Shown: in pieces, positions 1 to 7,628 of the stretch
How positions within the stretch are numbered: position 1 is the stretch's first letter
Layout: every line of letters begins with the position of its first letter
Source of the DNA: Roseovarius litoreus
GTDB taxonomy: Bacteria; Pseudomonadota; Alphaproteobacteria; Rhodobacterales; Rhodobacteraceae
Length of the DNA stretch: 64,000 nt
Assembly (NCBI RefSeq): GCF_900142765.1
Contig: NZ_FRCB01000001.1
Location: forward strand, 799,799-863,798
Direction of reading: 5' to 3'
Made by a program: the position numbers and the translations under genes
Notes under the pieces: model-generated
What the model was told of the DNA's origin: nothing
The model's input: the letters and a program-made list of their open reading frames with translations, nothing else
Database searches by the model: none

Positions 1-42
1 GCGTGTTTCGTCGATGGGCTGGACAAGATCGACACCGATTAG
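1..42 (+). CDS. C-terminal end of a plus-strand gene (partial, unrecognised)
   Basis: The frame starting at base 1 reads 13 codons and ends at TAG 40-42, overlapping the stop of the convergent threonine deaminase gene by 4 bp. This would fit the last codons of a gene lying to the left. Thirteen residues are too few to identify a family, and the reading frame could be chance. Confidence 0.25.
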   Translation, partial: ACFVDGLDKIDTD

Positions 43-1277
43 ATCAGGAATTCGGCAAGCACTTCGTCATTGGTGATGTCGCGATAATCGAAACCGGCGG
101 CATCGAGTTTGCGAAGAATATGGACAAAGTTTTCCGGATTTCTGGTTTCGATGCCAATCAGGACCGAACCGAAATTTCGGGCCGATTTCTTCAGGTATTC
201 GAAACGGGCGATATCGTCATCCGGCCCGAGAATCGTCAGGAAATCCTTCAGCGCTCCGGGCCGTTGCGGCATGCGAAGGATAAAATATTTTTTTACACCG
301 GAATAGCGCTGCGCGCGTTCCTTGACCTCCGGCAGGCGTTCGAAATCGAAATTCCCGCCCGAGGTGACACAAACGACGGTCTTGCCGCGAATCTCATCTG
401 CCATGTCCTTGAGGGCATCCACGGCCAGAGCGCCGGCCGGTTCCAGCACGATGCCTTCGATATTGAGCATTTCCAGCATGGTGGTGCACAGCCGGTCTTC
501 GTTGATGGTGCGGATGTCAGCGGGATCGACGTCGCGCAGCCGCGCGAACGTCCGCTCGCCGATCTGGGCCACGGCGGCACCGTCGGCAAAATTATCGACA
601 TGTTTCAGGCGCGTGGGGTGACCGTGTTGCATGGCCGCCATCAGACAGGCACCGCCCTCTGGCTCGACCAGGATCAGGCGGGTCCGGTCGCCGAGATAGC
701 TGCGCACCCCGGCGGACAACCCACCGCCACCGACGGGCATGATGATGATGTCGGGCATGGTTTCGGCCTGGGCCTCGATCTCGACCCCGACAGAGGCCTG
801 ACCGCCGATAACATCCTCGTCATCGAAGGGCGAAAGGAAATGCCCTTTGATTTCAGCGCAATAGGCTTGAGCCGCGGCAAGCGTATCGTCGAAATAATCC
901 CCCGTCAGCCGGATCGATACGGCATCGCCGCCGAATTTCTCGGTCTTGCCGATCTTCTGCTGTGGGGTGGTCACCGGCATGAAGATCACACCCTTCACCC
1001 CGAAGTGGCGGCACATGAAGGCGACGCCCTGCGCGTGATTGCCGGCGCTGGCGCAGACGAATTGCCGTGTATCGGGGCTGTCGGCCAGAACCTTGCGCAT
1101 GGCGTTGAATGCACCGCGCAGTTTGTAGGACCGCACCGGTGACAGATCCTCGCGCTTCAGGAGGATCTCGGCATGATACCTTTCGGACAGGTGATCGTTG
1201 CGCTGCAGCGGCGTGGGTTCGAACACGTCGCGCATGGCGGCTTCGGCGTCTCGGGCAAGGGTGCGGAAATCGGTCAT
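39..1277 (-). CDS. ilvA: Threonine ammonia-lyase (threonine deaminase), 412 aa
   Basis: This PLP enzyme deaminates L-threonine to 2-oxobutanoate, the first committed step toward isoleucine. The N-terminal catalytic domain has the PLP-lysine motif SPVRSYKLRGAFNAM near residue 50 and a glycine-rich phosphate loop (PVGGGGLSAG) near residue 180. The last ~80 residues (FILRMPQRPGALKDFL onward) form a single ACT-like regulatory domain, as in the ~400-residue short form of the enzyme. The ATG at 1277 is chosen because the longer upstream frame lacks family sequence. It is divergent from argG across 141 bp. Feedback control by isoleucine is known for the family and not shown by the sequence. Confidence 0.93.
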   Translation of the reverse strand: MTDFRTLARDAEAAMRDVFEPTPLQRNDHLSERYHAEILLKREDLSPVRSYKLRGAFNAMRKVLADSPDTRQFVCASAGNHAQGVAFMCRHFGVKGVIFMPVTTPQQKIGKTEKFGGDAVSIRLTGDYFDDTLAAAQAYCAEIKGHFLSPFDDEDVIGGQASVGVEIEAQAETMPDIIIMPVGGGGLSAGVRSYLGDRTRLILVEPEGGACLMAAMQHGHPTRLKHVDNFADGAAVAQIGERTFARLRDVDPADIRTINEDRLCTTMLEMLNIEGIVLEPAGALAVDALKDMADEIRGKTVVCVTSGGNFDFERLPEVKERAQRYSGVKKYFILRMPQRPGALKDFLTILGPDDDIARFEYLKKSARNFGSVLIGIETRNPENFVHILRKLDAAGFDYRDITNDEVLAEFLI

Positions 1278-1418
1278 GTCCCTTGATTGGCTGAATGTTT
1301 CCGTGCTGGCAAGGGCGCGGGACAAAGCATACTCAAGAATACCGAAGCGGGGGGCATCTTGCCCCGCGCCACAAAACCGGATAATCGCCGGGCGCATGTC
1401 TGACATAAGGGGAAACTG

Positions 1419-2645
1419 ATGTCCGCGCCCAAAAAAGTCGTGCTGGCCTATTCCGGCGGCCTCGATACTTCGATCATCCTGAAATGGCTGCAGACCGAAT
1501 ATGGCTGCGAGGTGGTGACCTTTACCGCCGATCTGGGCCAGGGCGAAGAGCTGGACCCCGCACGTCAGAAAGCGGAAATGCTTGGAATCAAACCGGAAAA
1601 TATCTTCATCGAAGATGTTCGGGAAGAATTTGTGCGCGATTTCGTCTTTCCGATGTTCCGCGCCAACGCGGTCTACGAAGGGCAATACCTTTTGGGGACC
1701 TCGATCGCGCGGCCGTTGATCTCGAAGCGGTTGGTGGAGATCGCGGAGGAGACCGGGGCGGATGCGGTGGCGCATGGCGCAACGGGCAAGGGCAACGATC
1801 AGGTGCGGTTCGAACTTGCGGCCTATGCGTTAAACCCGGACATCAAGGTGATCGCGCCGTGGCGGGAATGGGATTTGACCAGCCGCACGAAACTGCTTGA
1901 TTTTGCGGAACAAAATCAGATTCCCATCGCCAAGGACAAACGCGGCGAAGCCCCGTTTTCGGTGGATGCGAACCTGTTGCACACGTCGTCCGAGGGGAAG
2001 GTGCTGGAGGATCCGGCGGTGGATGCGCCGAATTACGTGTATCAACGGACCGTTAACCCGGAGGACGCCCCGAACGAGCCGGAATTCATCGAGATCGGCT
2101 TTGAAAAGGGCGACGCGGTCAGCGTGAACGGTGAGGCACTCAGCCCTGCCAACCTATTGACAAAGCTGAATGAATTGGGCGGCAAGCACGGGATTGGCCG
2201 GCTCGATCTGGTGGAAGGGCGGTTCGTGGGCATGAAAAGCCGGGGCATCTATGAGACGCCCGGCGGCACGATCCTGCTGGAGGCGCATCGGGGAATCGAG
2301 CAGATCACGCTGGATCGGGGGGCTGCGCATCTGAAGGATGAGCTGATGCCGCGCTATGCCGAGCTGATCTATAACGGGTTCTGGTACAGCCCGGAACGCG
2401 AGATGTTGCAGGCGCTGATCGACCAATCACAACATCATGTGACAGGAACGGTGCGGCTGAAGCTGTACAAGGGATTGGCGCGGACGGTTGGGCGGTGGTC
2501 GGATCACAGCCTGTATTCCGAAGCGCATGTGACCTTCGAGGATGATGCAGGGGCCTATGATCAGAAGGACGCGGCGGGGTTCATCCAGTTGAACGCCCTG
2601 CGGCTCAAACTGCTGGCCGCACGGGACCGCCGGTTGAAAGGCTGA
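1419..2645 (+). CDS. argG: Argininosuccinate synthase, 408 aa
   Basis: It joins citrulline and aspartate with ATP to make argininosuccinate, the penultimate step of arginine synthesis. The N-terminal ATP pyrophosphatase loop [11 protein letters not shown] (residues ~8-18) is diagnostic, followed by the family signatures [12 protein letters not shown] and [15 protein letters not shown]. Length is normal. The ATG at 1419 follows a purine-rich AAGGGGAA stretch. The gene stands alone, divergent from ilvA, and is followed by two strong inverted repeats before the convergent sulfotransferase-like gene. Confidence 0.97.
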   Translation: MSAPKKVVLAYSGGLDTSIILKWLQTEYGCEVVTFTADLGQGEELDPARQKAEMLGIKPENIFIEDVREEFVRDFVFPMFRANAVYEGQYLLGTSIARPLISKRLVEIAEETGADAVAHGATGKGNDQVRFELAAYALNPDIKVIAPWREWDLTSRTKLLDFAEQNQIPIAKDKRGEAPFSVDANLLHTSSEGKVLEDPAVDAPNYVYQRTVNPEDAPNEPEFIEIGFEKGDAVSVNGEALSPANLLTKLNELGGKHGIGRLDLVEGRFVGMKSRGIYETPGGTILLEAHRGIEQITLDRGAAHLKDELMPRYAELIYNGFWYSPEREMLQALIDQSQHHVTGTVRLKLYKGLARTVGRWSDHSLYSEAHVTFEDDAGAYDQKDAAGFIQLNALRLKLLAARDRRLKG

Positions 2646-2668
2646 GTTTCGTACGATTCGTACGAAAC
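2646..2668. repeat. 23-bp palindrome (11-bp perfect arms, 1-bp centre) after argG
   Basis: GTTTCGTACGA and TCGTACGAAAC flank a single T, starting one base after the argG stop codon. CGTACG therefore occurs twice within 14 bp. It could be the upper part of a terminator or an operator. There is no T-run after it. Confidence 0.7.
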
Positions 2669-2694
2669 CTACGCGCATTCAGGACCAAACGAGG

Positions 2695-2746
2695 GTCGCG
2701 ATCTGGAATTTGTGTCCATCCTGTACACAAATCATCAGATCGCGAC
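2695..2746. terminator. Long imperfect hairpin between convergent argG and the sulfotransferase-like gene
   Basis: Outer arms GTCGCGATCTG / CAGATCGCGAC (11 bp, perfect) enclose inner arms ATTTGTGT / ACACAAAT (8 bp, perfect). A GA/CAT internal loop separates them and the apical loop is 9 nt. The right outer arm covers the last codons of the minus-strand gene. Its place between convergent genes suggests a bidirectional transcription end, though neither side has a clear U-tract. Confidence 0.55.
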
Positions 2747-3448
2747 GGCGCGAAGCCGGTCATAAGCCGGCATCGCAGCCCGCGCCAGGGCAGCACGCGG
2801 ACCGTCGAGATCGGGAATGTCCCCCTCGGGTCCGGCGAAGCCTGTGGAGGCGTGAACCGACCCATACCAATGCGAGGCCCAGACCCCATCGGAGGGATGA
2901 CCGCCCGCAGGCCATGACAGCATGGCGGGATCCCATTCAAGACCGATGGCGGCACAAAGCTGCTGCAGCTTGCCCGCCGGATCGCGGCGGATATCGGCGG
3001 AGTCGATCACCACGGGCGCAACGCCCGCTGCGGTCAAGGTTTCGTAAAGCTCTTGCTGTTGGATGAACCCGATATCGGCAAGAGAGGGATCATCGTATTT
3101 GGCAGAGAAACTGGCGGCCACACGGGCAGGGTGGCGAATGAGAAACACGTTGGTCACATCGGCGATCCAGTCGCGGGGAATGCCGGGGATCATGTGCTGG
3201 GACATGTGCTTTTGGTAGAGATGCAGCCGGCCATCCGGGATCGGGCCAAGCAGGTGATCCACGACACAGGCGGGATCGGTGGGCTGGGAGGCGATGATCG
3301 CATCGCGCATCGGATGATCGAGCCCGGTCAGCGTAAGATAGGCGGCATAGAAGGGTTCGTCCATCACCGCGAAATCACGGCGCGCGCCGAAGGCATACAT
3401 CAGCGCAGTCGACAGGTTGCGGGGGCCGGACCACATGGCAAGACGCAT
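2735..3448 (-). CDS. Sulfotransferase-like P-loop protein, 237 aa
   Basis: The N-terminus MRLAMWSGPRNLSTALMYAF matches the phosphosulfate-binding (PAPS 5'-PSB) loop of sulfotransferase-fold proteins. VFLIRHPARVAASF near residue 115 fits the 3'-PB region (RxPxxxxxS). The family is small and poorly characterised. The true substrate is unknown and a sulfotransfer reaction is not proven. The ATG at 3448 is preferred over a TTG 27 bp upstream because AAGGA sits 9 nt before it. It lies 27 bp downstream of the aminotransferase gene and is probably co-transcribed, suggesting a shared small-molecule pathway. Confidence 0.7.
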   Translation of the reverse strand: MRLAMWSGPRNLSTALMYAFGARRDFAVMDEPFYAAYLTLTGLDHPMRDAIIASQPTDPACVVDHLLGPIPDGRLHLYQKHMSQHMIPGIPRDWIADVTNVFLIRHPARVAASFSAKYDDPSLADIGFIQQQELYETLTAAGVAPVVIDSADIRRDPAGKLQQLCAAIGLEWDPAMLSWPAGGHPSDGVWASHWYGSVHASTGFAGPEGDIPDLDGPRAALARAAMPAYDRLRAVAI

Positions 3449-3475
3449 CGGGAGAGTTCCTTGGGCCAAGGCCAA

Positions 3476-4384
3476 TCAGGCCGTTTCGAGGTGAATCAGA
3501 GCCTTGTAGAGCTGTTGAATGCGGGTTGTGACGGGGCCGGGTGCCGCATCACCGATGGCACGCCCGTCGATTTCGGAAACCGGGGTCTGCGCGCCGAATG
3601 TGCCGGTGAGAAACGCCTCGTCGGCGCCATAGGTATCGACCAGCGAGAAGTTACGCTCGAACACGGGGATATCGTTGGCGCGGCACAGATCGATCACCTT
3701 TTGCCGGGTGATCCCGTTCATGCAGTAATCCCCGGTGCTGGTCCAGACCTGCCCCTTGCGCACGATGAAGAAGTTGCAGGCGTTGGTGGTGTTCACGAAG
3801 CCATGGATATCGAGCATCAGCGCCTCGTCGGCGCCGGCTTTTTCGGCGGCAATGCAGGCAAGTATGCAATTGAGCTTGGAATGGGAGTTCAGCTTGGGAT
3901 CCTGCGTCATGGGAAGGCCGCGAATGTGCGGCACGGTCGCCAGACGGATGGGGCGGGCGATCTTGGGCCTGGAATGCTCCATGATGATGGCCATTGTCGG
4001 CCCCTGACGGCTGAGCGAGGGGTGCTGGAACGGGCGGGTTTTCACACCGCGCGTCACCATCAGGCGCGCATGGGCGTCAGAGTGCATGTCATTGGCCTTT
4101 TGTGTGTCTAACACGGCCTGAAACACCTGTTCCCGGGTCATGCCGATATCGAGATCAATGGCTTTGGCGGCCTCGAACAGGCGGTCGAGATGTTCATCGG
4201 CAAAAGCCCATGTGCCGTTATAAAGGCGCAGACCTTCCCAGACGCCGTCACCCAGCATGAAGCCGCTGTCATAGACACTGACGGTGGCGGCCTGTTTCGG
4301 GACGATGCGCCCGTTGAGCCAGATGAGAATATCCTCGTTGCGGGCGTCTTCTTCGGCTTGGTGCGTGGTCTGGTGATCGGTCAT
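3476..4384 (-). CDS. Class IV (fold type IV) PLP aminotransferase, branched-chain or D-amino-acid type, 302 aa
   Basis: This is a member of the BCAT / D-alanine aminotransferase / ADC-lyase fold. Recognisable elements are VYDSGFMLGDGVWEGLR near residue 35, the conserved PLP-lysine region LNSHSKLNCILA near residue 155, and the glutamate-bearing DEALMLDIHGFVNTTNACNFF near residue 180. The general BCAT sequence is recognisable, but substrate (branched-chain, D-amino acid or amine) cannot be fixed from motifs. The ATG at 4384 follows AAAAGG. A longer GTG frame adds no family sequence. It heads a two-gene unit with the sulfotransferase-like protein. Confidence 0.8.
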   Translation of the reverse strand: MTDHQTTHQAEEDARNEDILIWLNGRIVPKQAATVSVYDSGFMLGDGVWEGLRLYNGTWAFADEHLDRLFEAAKAIDLDIGMTREQVFQAVLDTQKANDMHSDAHARLMVTRGVKTRPFQHPSLSRQGPTMAIIMEHSRPKIARPIRLATVPHIRGLPMTQDPKLNSHSKLNCILACIAAEKAGADEALMLDIHGFVNTTNACNFFIVRKGQVWTSTGDYCMNGITRQKVIDLCRANDIPVFERNFSLVDTYGADEAFLTGTFGAQTPVSEIDGRAIGDAAPGPVTTRIQQLYKALIHLETA

Positions 4385-4565
4385 GGGGGCCTTTTGAGTG
4401 TTACAGCCGACCTGCGGCTTTTGTTTCAAAGGCAGGCTAAAGAGGCGGAAAAATGGTTCAAGCTGTAAATTCGGATCAACTGGATGTGACATCACGCGGG
4501 GGTGAATTGGCCGTGTGCGGGGTCATGGGCCAAGGTGGGCCTGTTCAAATGAGGAGGGTATCCCG

Positions 4566-5228
4566 ATGGGGTTACGTCGCAGAACCATAAAAGCCGGTGC
4601 GCTGGCGATCCTGATCGCGGTTGGCATCGGTGTCGAGGTCAATCAGGCCAAGGCGGCCGGGACCGAGACATTGACTGTCGCGGGCGGCTGTTTCTGGTGT
4701 GTCGAGGCCGATTTCGAGAAGGTCGAGGGCGTCAAGGAGGTGGTGTCGGGCTATACCGGCGGCACGGTGAAGAACCCCACCTACAAGCAAGTCGTGGGTG
4801 GTGGCACCGGGCATTACGAAGCGGTCGAGATCATGTACGATCCGGCGAAAGTGTCGGCGCGAGAGCTCTATGACCTGTTTTTCCGCTCCGTCGATCCGAC
4901 CGATGCGGGCGGGCAGTTCTGCGATCGGGGAGACAGCTATCGCACGGCGATTTTCGTCTCTGATCCGGCGGAAAAGGCTGCAGCGAACGCAGCGAAGGCC
5001 GAGGCCGAAAAGGCGCTTGGGCAGCAGATCGTGACCCCGATCCTCGAGGCCGGACCGTTTTACGAGGCCGAGGCATATCACCAGGATTACTACAAGGGCG
5101 ACAAGTTGATCCTGACGCGGTTCGGACCGAAATCACAGGCTGCGGCCTATGAACGGTATCGCACGGCCTGCGGACGGGACGCCCGGGTGAAGGCGTTGTG
5201 GGGGCAGGCCGCGCCGTTTGTGAACTGA
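4566..5228 (+). CDS. msrA: Peptide-methionine (S)-S-oxide reductase MsrA, exported, 220 aa
   Basis: It reduces methionine-S-sulfoxide in oxidised proteins. The catalytic motif GCFWC (residues ~40-44) and GTGHYEAVEI are diagnostic. The first ~30 residues (MGLRRRTIKAGALAILIAVG... ending QAKA) form a typical Sec signal peptide with an AxA cleavage site, so the enzyme should work in the periplasm rather than the cytoplasm. The ATG at 4566 follows a strong GAGGAGG. It is divergent from the aminotransferase gene and ends 7 bp before the convergent malic enzyme. Confidence 0.93.
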   Translation: MGLRRRTIKAGALAILIAVGIGVEVNQAKAAGTETLTVAGGCFWCVEADFEKVEGVKEVVSGYTGGTVKNPTYKQVVGGGTGHYEAVEIMYDPAKVSARELYDLFFRSVDPTDAGGQFCDRGDSYRTAIFVSDPAEKAAANAAKAEAEKALGQQIVTPILEAGPFYEAEAYHQDYYKGDKLILTRFGPKSQAAAYERYRTACGRDARVKALWGQAAPFVN

Positions 5229-5235
5229 ACCGGGA

Positions 5236-7491
5236 TTACCCCACCTTGCAGGCCGACAGCACCGCCATGTTGAGAATGTCGCTGGCGGTGGCATTGGTCG
5301 AACAGATCTGAATCGATTTGTCGAGACCGGCGAGGATCGGGCCGATCACCGTGGCGCCGGCCATTTCCTGCATAAGCTTGACCGAGATCGAGGCCGAATG
5401 CCGGGCCGGAACCACGAGGATGTTGGCCGGGCCGGTCAGGCGCTGGAAGGGATAGGCGTCTTGCGCGCGGGGATTGAGGGCGACATCGACGGTCATTTCG
5501 CCTTCGAATTCGAAATCCACGCCGCGACGGGCCAGCACATCGGGAGCAAGGTGCATTTTCTCGGCCCGTTCCGAGCGCGGATAGCCGAAGGTCGAGAAGC
5601 TGACGAAGGCGACGCGCGGCTCAAGCCCCAGATGGCGGGCGACGCCGGCGGCACGGGTGGCGATATTGGCGAGATCCTCTTCGTTGGGCCATTCATGCAC
5701 CAACGTGTCGGAAATCAGAACGATGCGCCCCTTGTGCAGAAGCGCCGTGACACCGGCGACGCCATGCGCGGTATCGGCGTCGAACACATGGTTGATGCGT
5801 TCGAGCACATGGGCGGATTTGCGGGTGGCGCCGGTCACCAGACCGTCGCCATGGCCATGGGCCAGCATCAGCGCCGAGAATACGTGACGATCCCGGGCGG
5901 CCATGCGGTGAATGTCCTGCCGGTCATGGCCCTTGCGCTGCAGGCGGGCATAGAGAAACTCTTTGTATTCATCGAGACGGTCGCTTTTGGCGGCGTTGGT
6001 GACTTCGATCTCGCGGACGGCGTCGCCGAGGCCAGCCGCCTCGAGCTTGGCTTTCACGTCATCGTCACGGCCCACGACGATCGCCTTGCCGAGACCCGAG
6101 CGCTGATATTGCACGGCCGCCCGCAGCACGCGGGGATCGTCGCCTTCGGCAAAGATCATGCGGGCCTGGGCGTTGCGGGCGCGGGCGTTGATCGAGCGCA
6201 GGATCGAGGCGGTGGGATCCATGCGGGCGGCGAGCGACTGTTCATAGGCGTCCATGTCGACAATGGGACGGCGGGCGGCACCGGTGCGCATGCAGGCCTT
6301 GGCCACGGCGGGCGGCACGGTATGGATCAGGCGCGGATCGAAGGGGGTGGGGATGATGTAATCGCGCCCGAAGGTGAGCTTGCGGCCATAGGCCATCGCA
6401 ACCTCGTCGGGGACATCGGCGCGCGCCAGTTCGGCCAGGGCTTCGGCACAGGCGATCTTCATCTCGTCGTTGATGGCGCGGGCATGCACATCAAGCGCGC
6501 CACGGAAGAGATAGGGAAAGCCAAGCACGTTGTTGACCTGGTTGGGATAATCCGACCGGCCGGTGGCGACGATGGCATCGACGCGGACCTCATGCGCCTC
6601 TTCGGGCGTGATTTCGGGATCGGGGTTGGCCATGGCGAAGATCACCGGGTTGTCGGCCATCGAGGCGACCATGTCTTGGGTCACGGCGCCCTTCACCGAC
6701 ACGCCGATGAAGACGTCGGCGCCTTTCATGGCCTCTTCGAGCGTGCGCAGATCGGTTTTGACGGCATGGGCCGATTTCCACTGGTTCATGCCGTCGGTGC
6801 GGCCCTGATAGATCACGCCCTTGGTATCGCAGGCGATGCAGTTTTCGGGGCGCGCGCCCATGGATTTCAGCAATTCGATGCAAGCGATGCCCGCAGCGCC
6901 GGCACCGTTGAGAACGATGCGGCAGTCTTCGAGCTTCTTGCCCGAGATATGCAGCGCGTTGATGAGACCGGCGGCACAGATCACGGCGGTGCCGTGCTGA
7001 TCATCGTGAAAGACGGGGATGTCCATCTGTTCCTTGAGCGTCTGCTCGATGATGAAACATTCGGGCGCCTTGATATCCTCGAGATTGATGCCCCCGAAGG
7101 TCGGCCCCATGAGGCGCACGGCCTTGATGAATTCCTCGGGGTCTTCGGTATCGAGCTCGATGTCGATGGAGTTCACGTCAGCGAAACGCTTGAAGAGAAC
7201 GGCCTTGCCCTCCATCACCGGTTTGGAGCCGAGCGCGCCAAGATTGCCAAGACCCAGAACCGCGGTGCCGTTGGAGATCACCGCCACCAGATTGCCTTTG
7301 TTGGTGTAGTCATAGGCGAGTTCCGGGTTGGCGGCGATTTCCTCGCAGGGCACCGCCACGCCGGGGGAATAGGCCAGCGACAGATCCCGCTGTGTGGTCA
7401 TCGGCACGGTGGCCTGAATCTCGAACTTGCCGGGGGTGGGTTCGAGATGAAAGGCAAGCGCCTCTTCGCGGGTGTATCTGGGTCTGGACAT
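5236..7491 (-). CDS. maeB: NADP-dependent malic enzyme with phosphotransacetylase-like C-domain (MaeB type), 751 aa
   Basis: It oxidatively decarboxylates malate to pyruvate. The N-terminal ~430 residues hold the malic domain (SLAYSPGVAVPCEEI, FHDDQHGTAVI) and the NAD(P) fold (LNGAGAAGIACIELL). The C-terminal ~320 residues match phosphate acetyltransferase but serve, in this family, as a regulatory acetyl-CoA-sensing part. Length is that of the fused MaeB/DME class. The ATG at 7491 starts MSRPRYTREEALAFH, the usual N-terminus in this group. A further 51 codons upstream look non-coding. It is divergent from mutS. Confidence 0.94.
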   Translation of the reverse strand: MSRPRYTREEALAFHLEPTPGKFEIQATVPMTTQRDLSLAYSPGVAVPCEEIAANPELAYDYTNKGNLVAVISNGTAVLGLGNLGALGSKPVMEGKAVLFKRFADVNSIDIELDTEDPEEFIKAVRLMGPTFGGINLEDIKAPECFIIEQTLKEQMDIPVFHDDQHGTAVICAAGLINALHISGKKLEDCRIVLNGAGAAGIACIELLKSMGARPENCIACDTKGVIYQGRTDGMNQWKSAHAVKTDLRTLEEAMKGADVFIGVSVKGAVTQDMVASMADNPVIFAMANPDPEITPEEAHEVRVDAIVATGRSDYPNQVNNVLGFPYLFRGALDVHARAINDEMKIACAEALAELARADVPDEVAMAYGRKLTFGRDYIIPTPFDPRLIHTVPPAVAKACMRTGAARRPIVDMDAYEQSLAARMDPTASILRSINARARNAQARMIFAEGDDPRVLRAAVQYQRSGLGKAIVVGRDDDVKAKLEAAGLGDAVREIEVTNAAKSDRLDEYKEFLYARLQRKGHDRQDIHRMAARDRHVFSALMLAHGHGDGLVTGATRKSAHVLERINHVFDADTAHGVAGVTALLHKGRIVLISDTLVHEWPNEEDLANIATRAAGVARHLGLEPRVAFVSFSTFGYPRSERAEKMHLAPDVLARRGVDFEFEGEMTVDVALNPRAQDAYPFQRLTGPANILVVPARHSASISVKLMQEMAGATVIGPILAGLDKSIQICSTNATASDILNMAVLSACKVG

Positions 7492-7628
7492 GGTACGGCC
7501 TTGCACTGTTTGAGTGATTTGCATCGTCATAGCGGGGGTTTGCCACGGTCTCAACTGCAACTCGTTTTCGGGTTTCCGGCGGCTTGCGGGCTTTGTAAGG
7601 TTCGGGCCAACCAAGCCGGGGGGCGCAC

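Noticed and set aside
2735..2746. Second reading of the sulfotransferase-like 3' end as an overlapping gene
   Set aside because: The stop codon lies in the hairpin arm and no frame in either direction continues across it.
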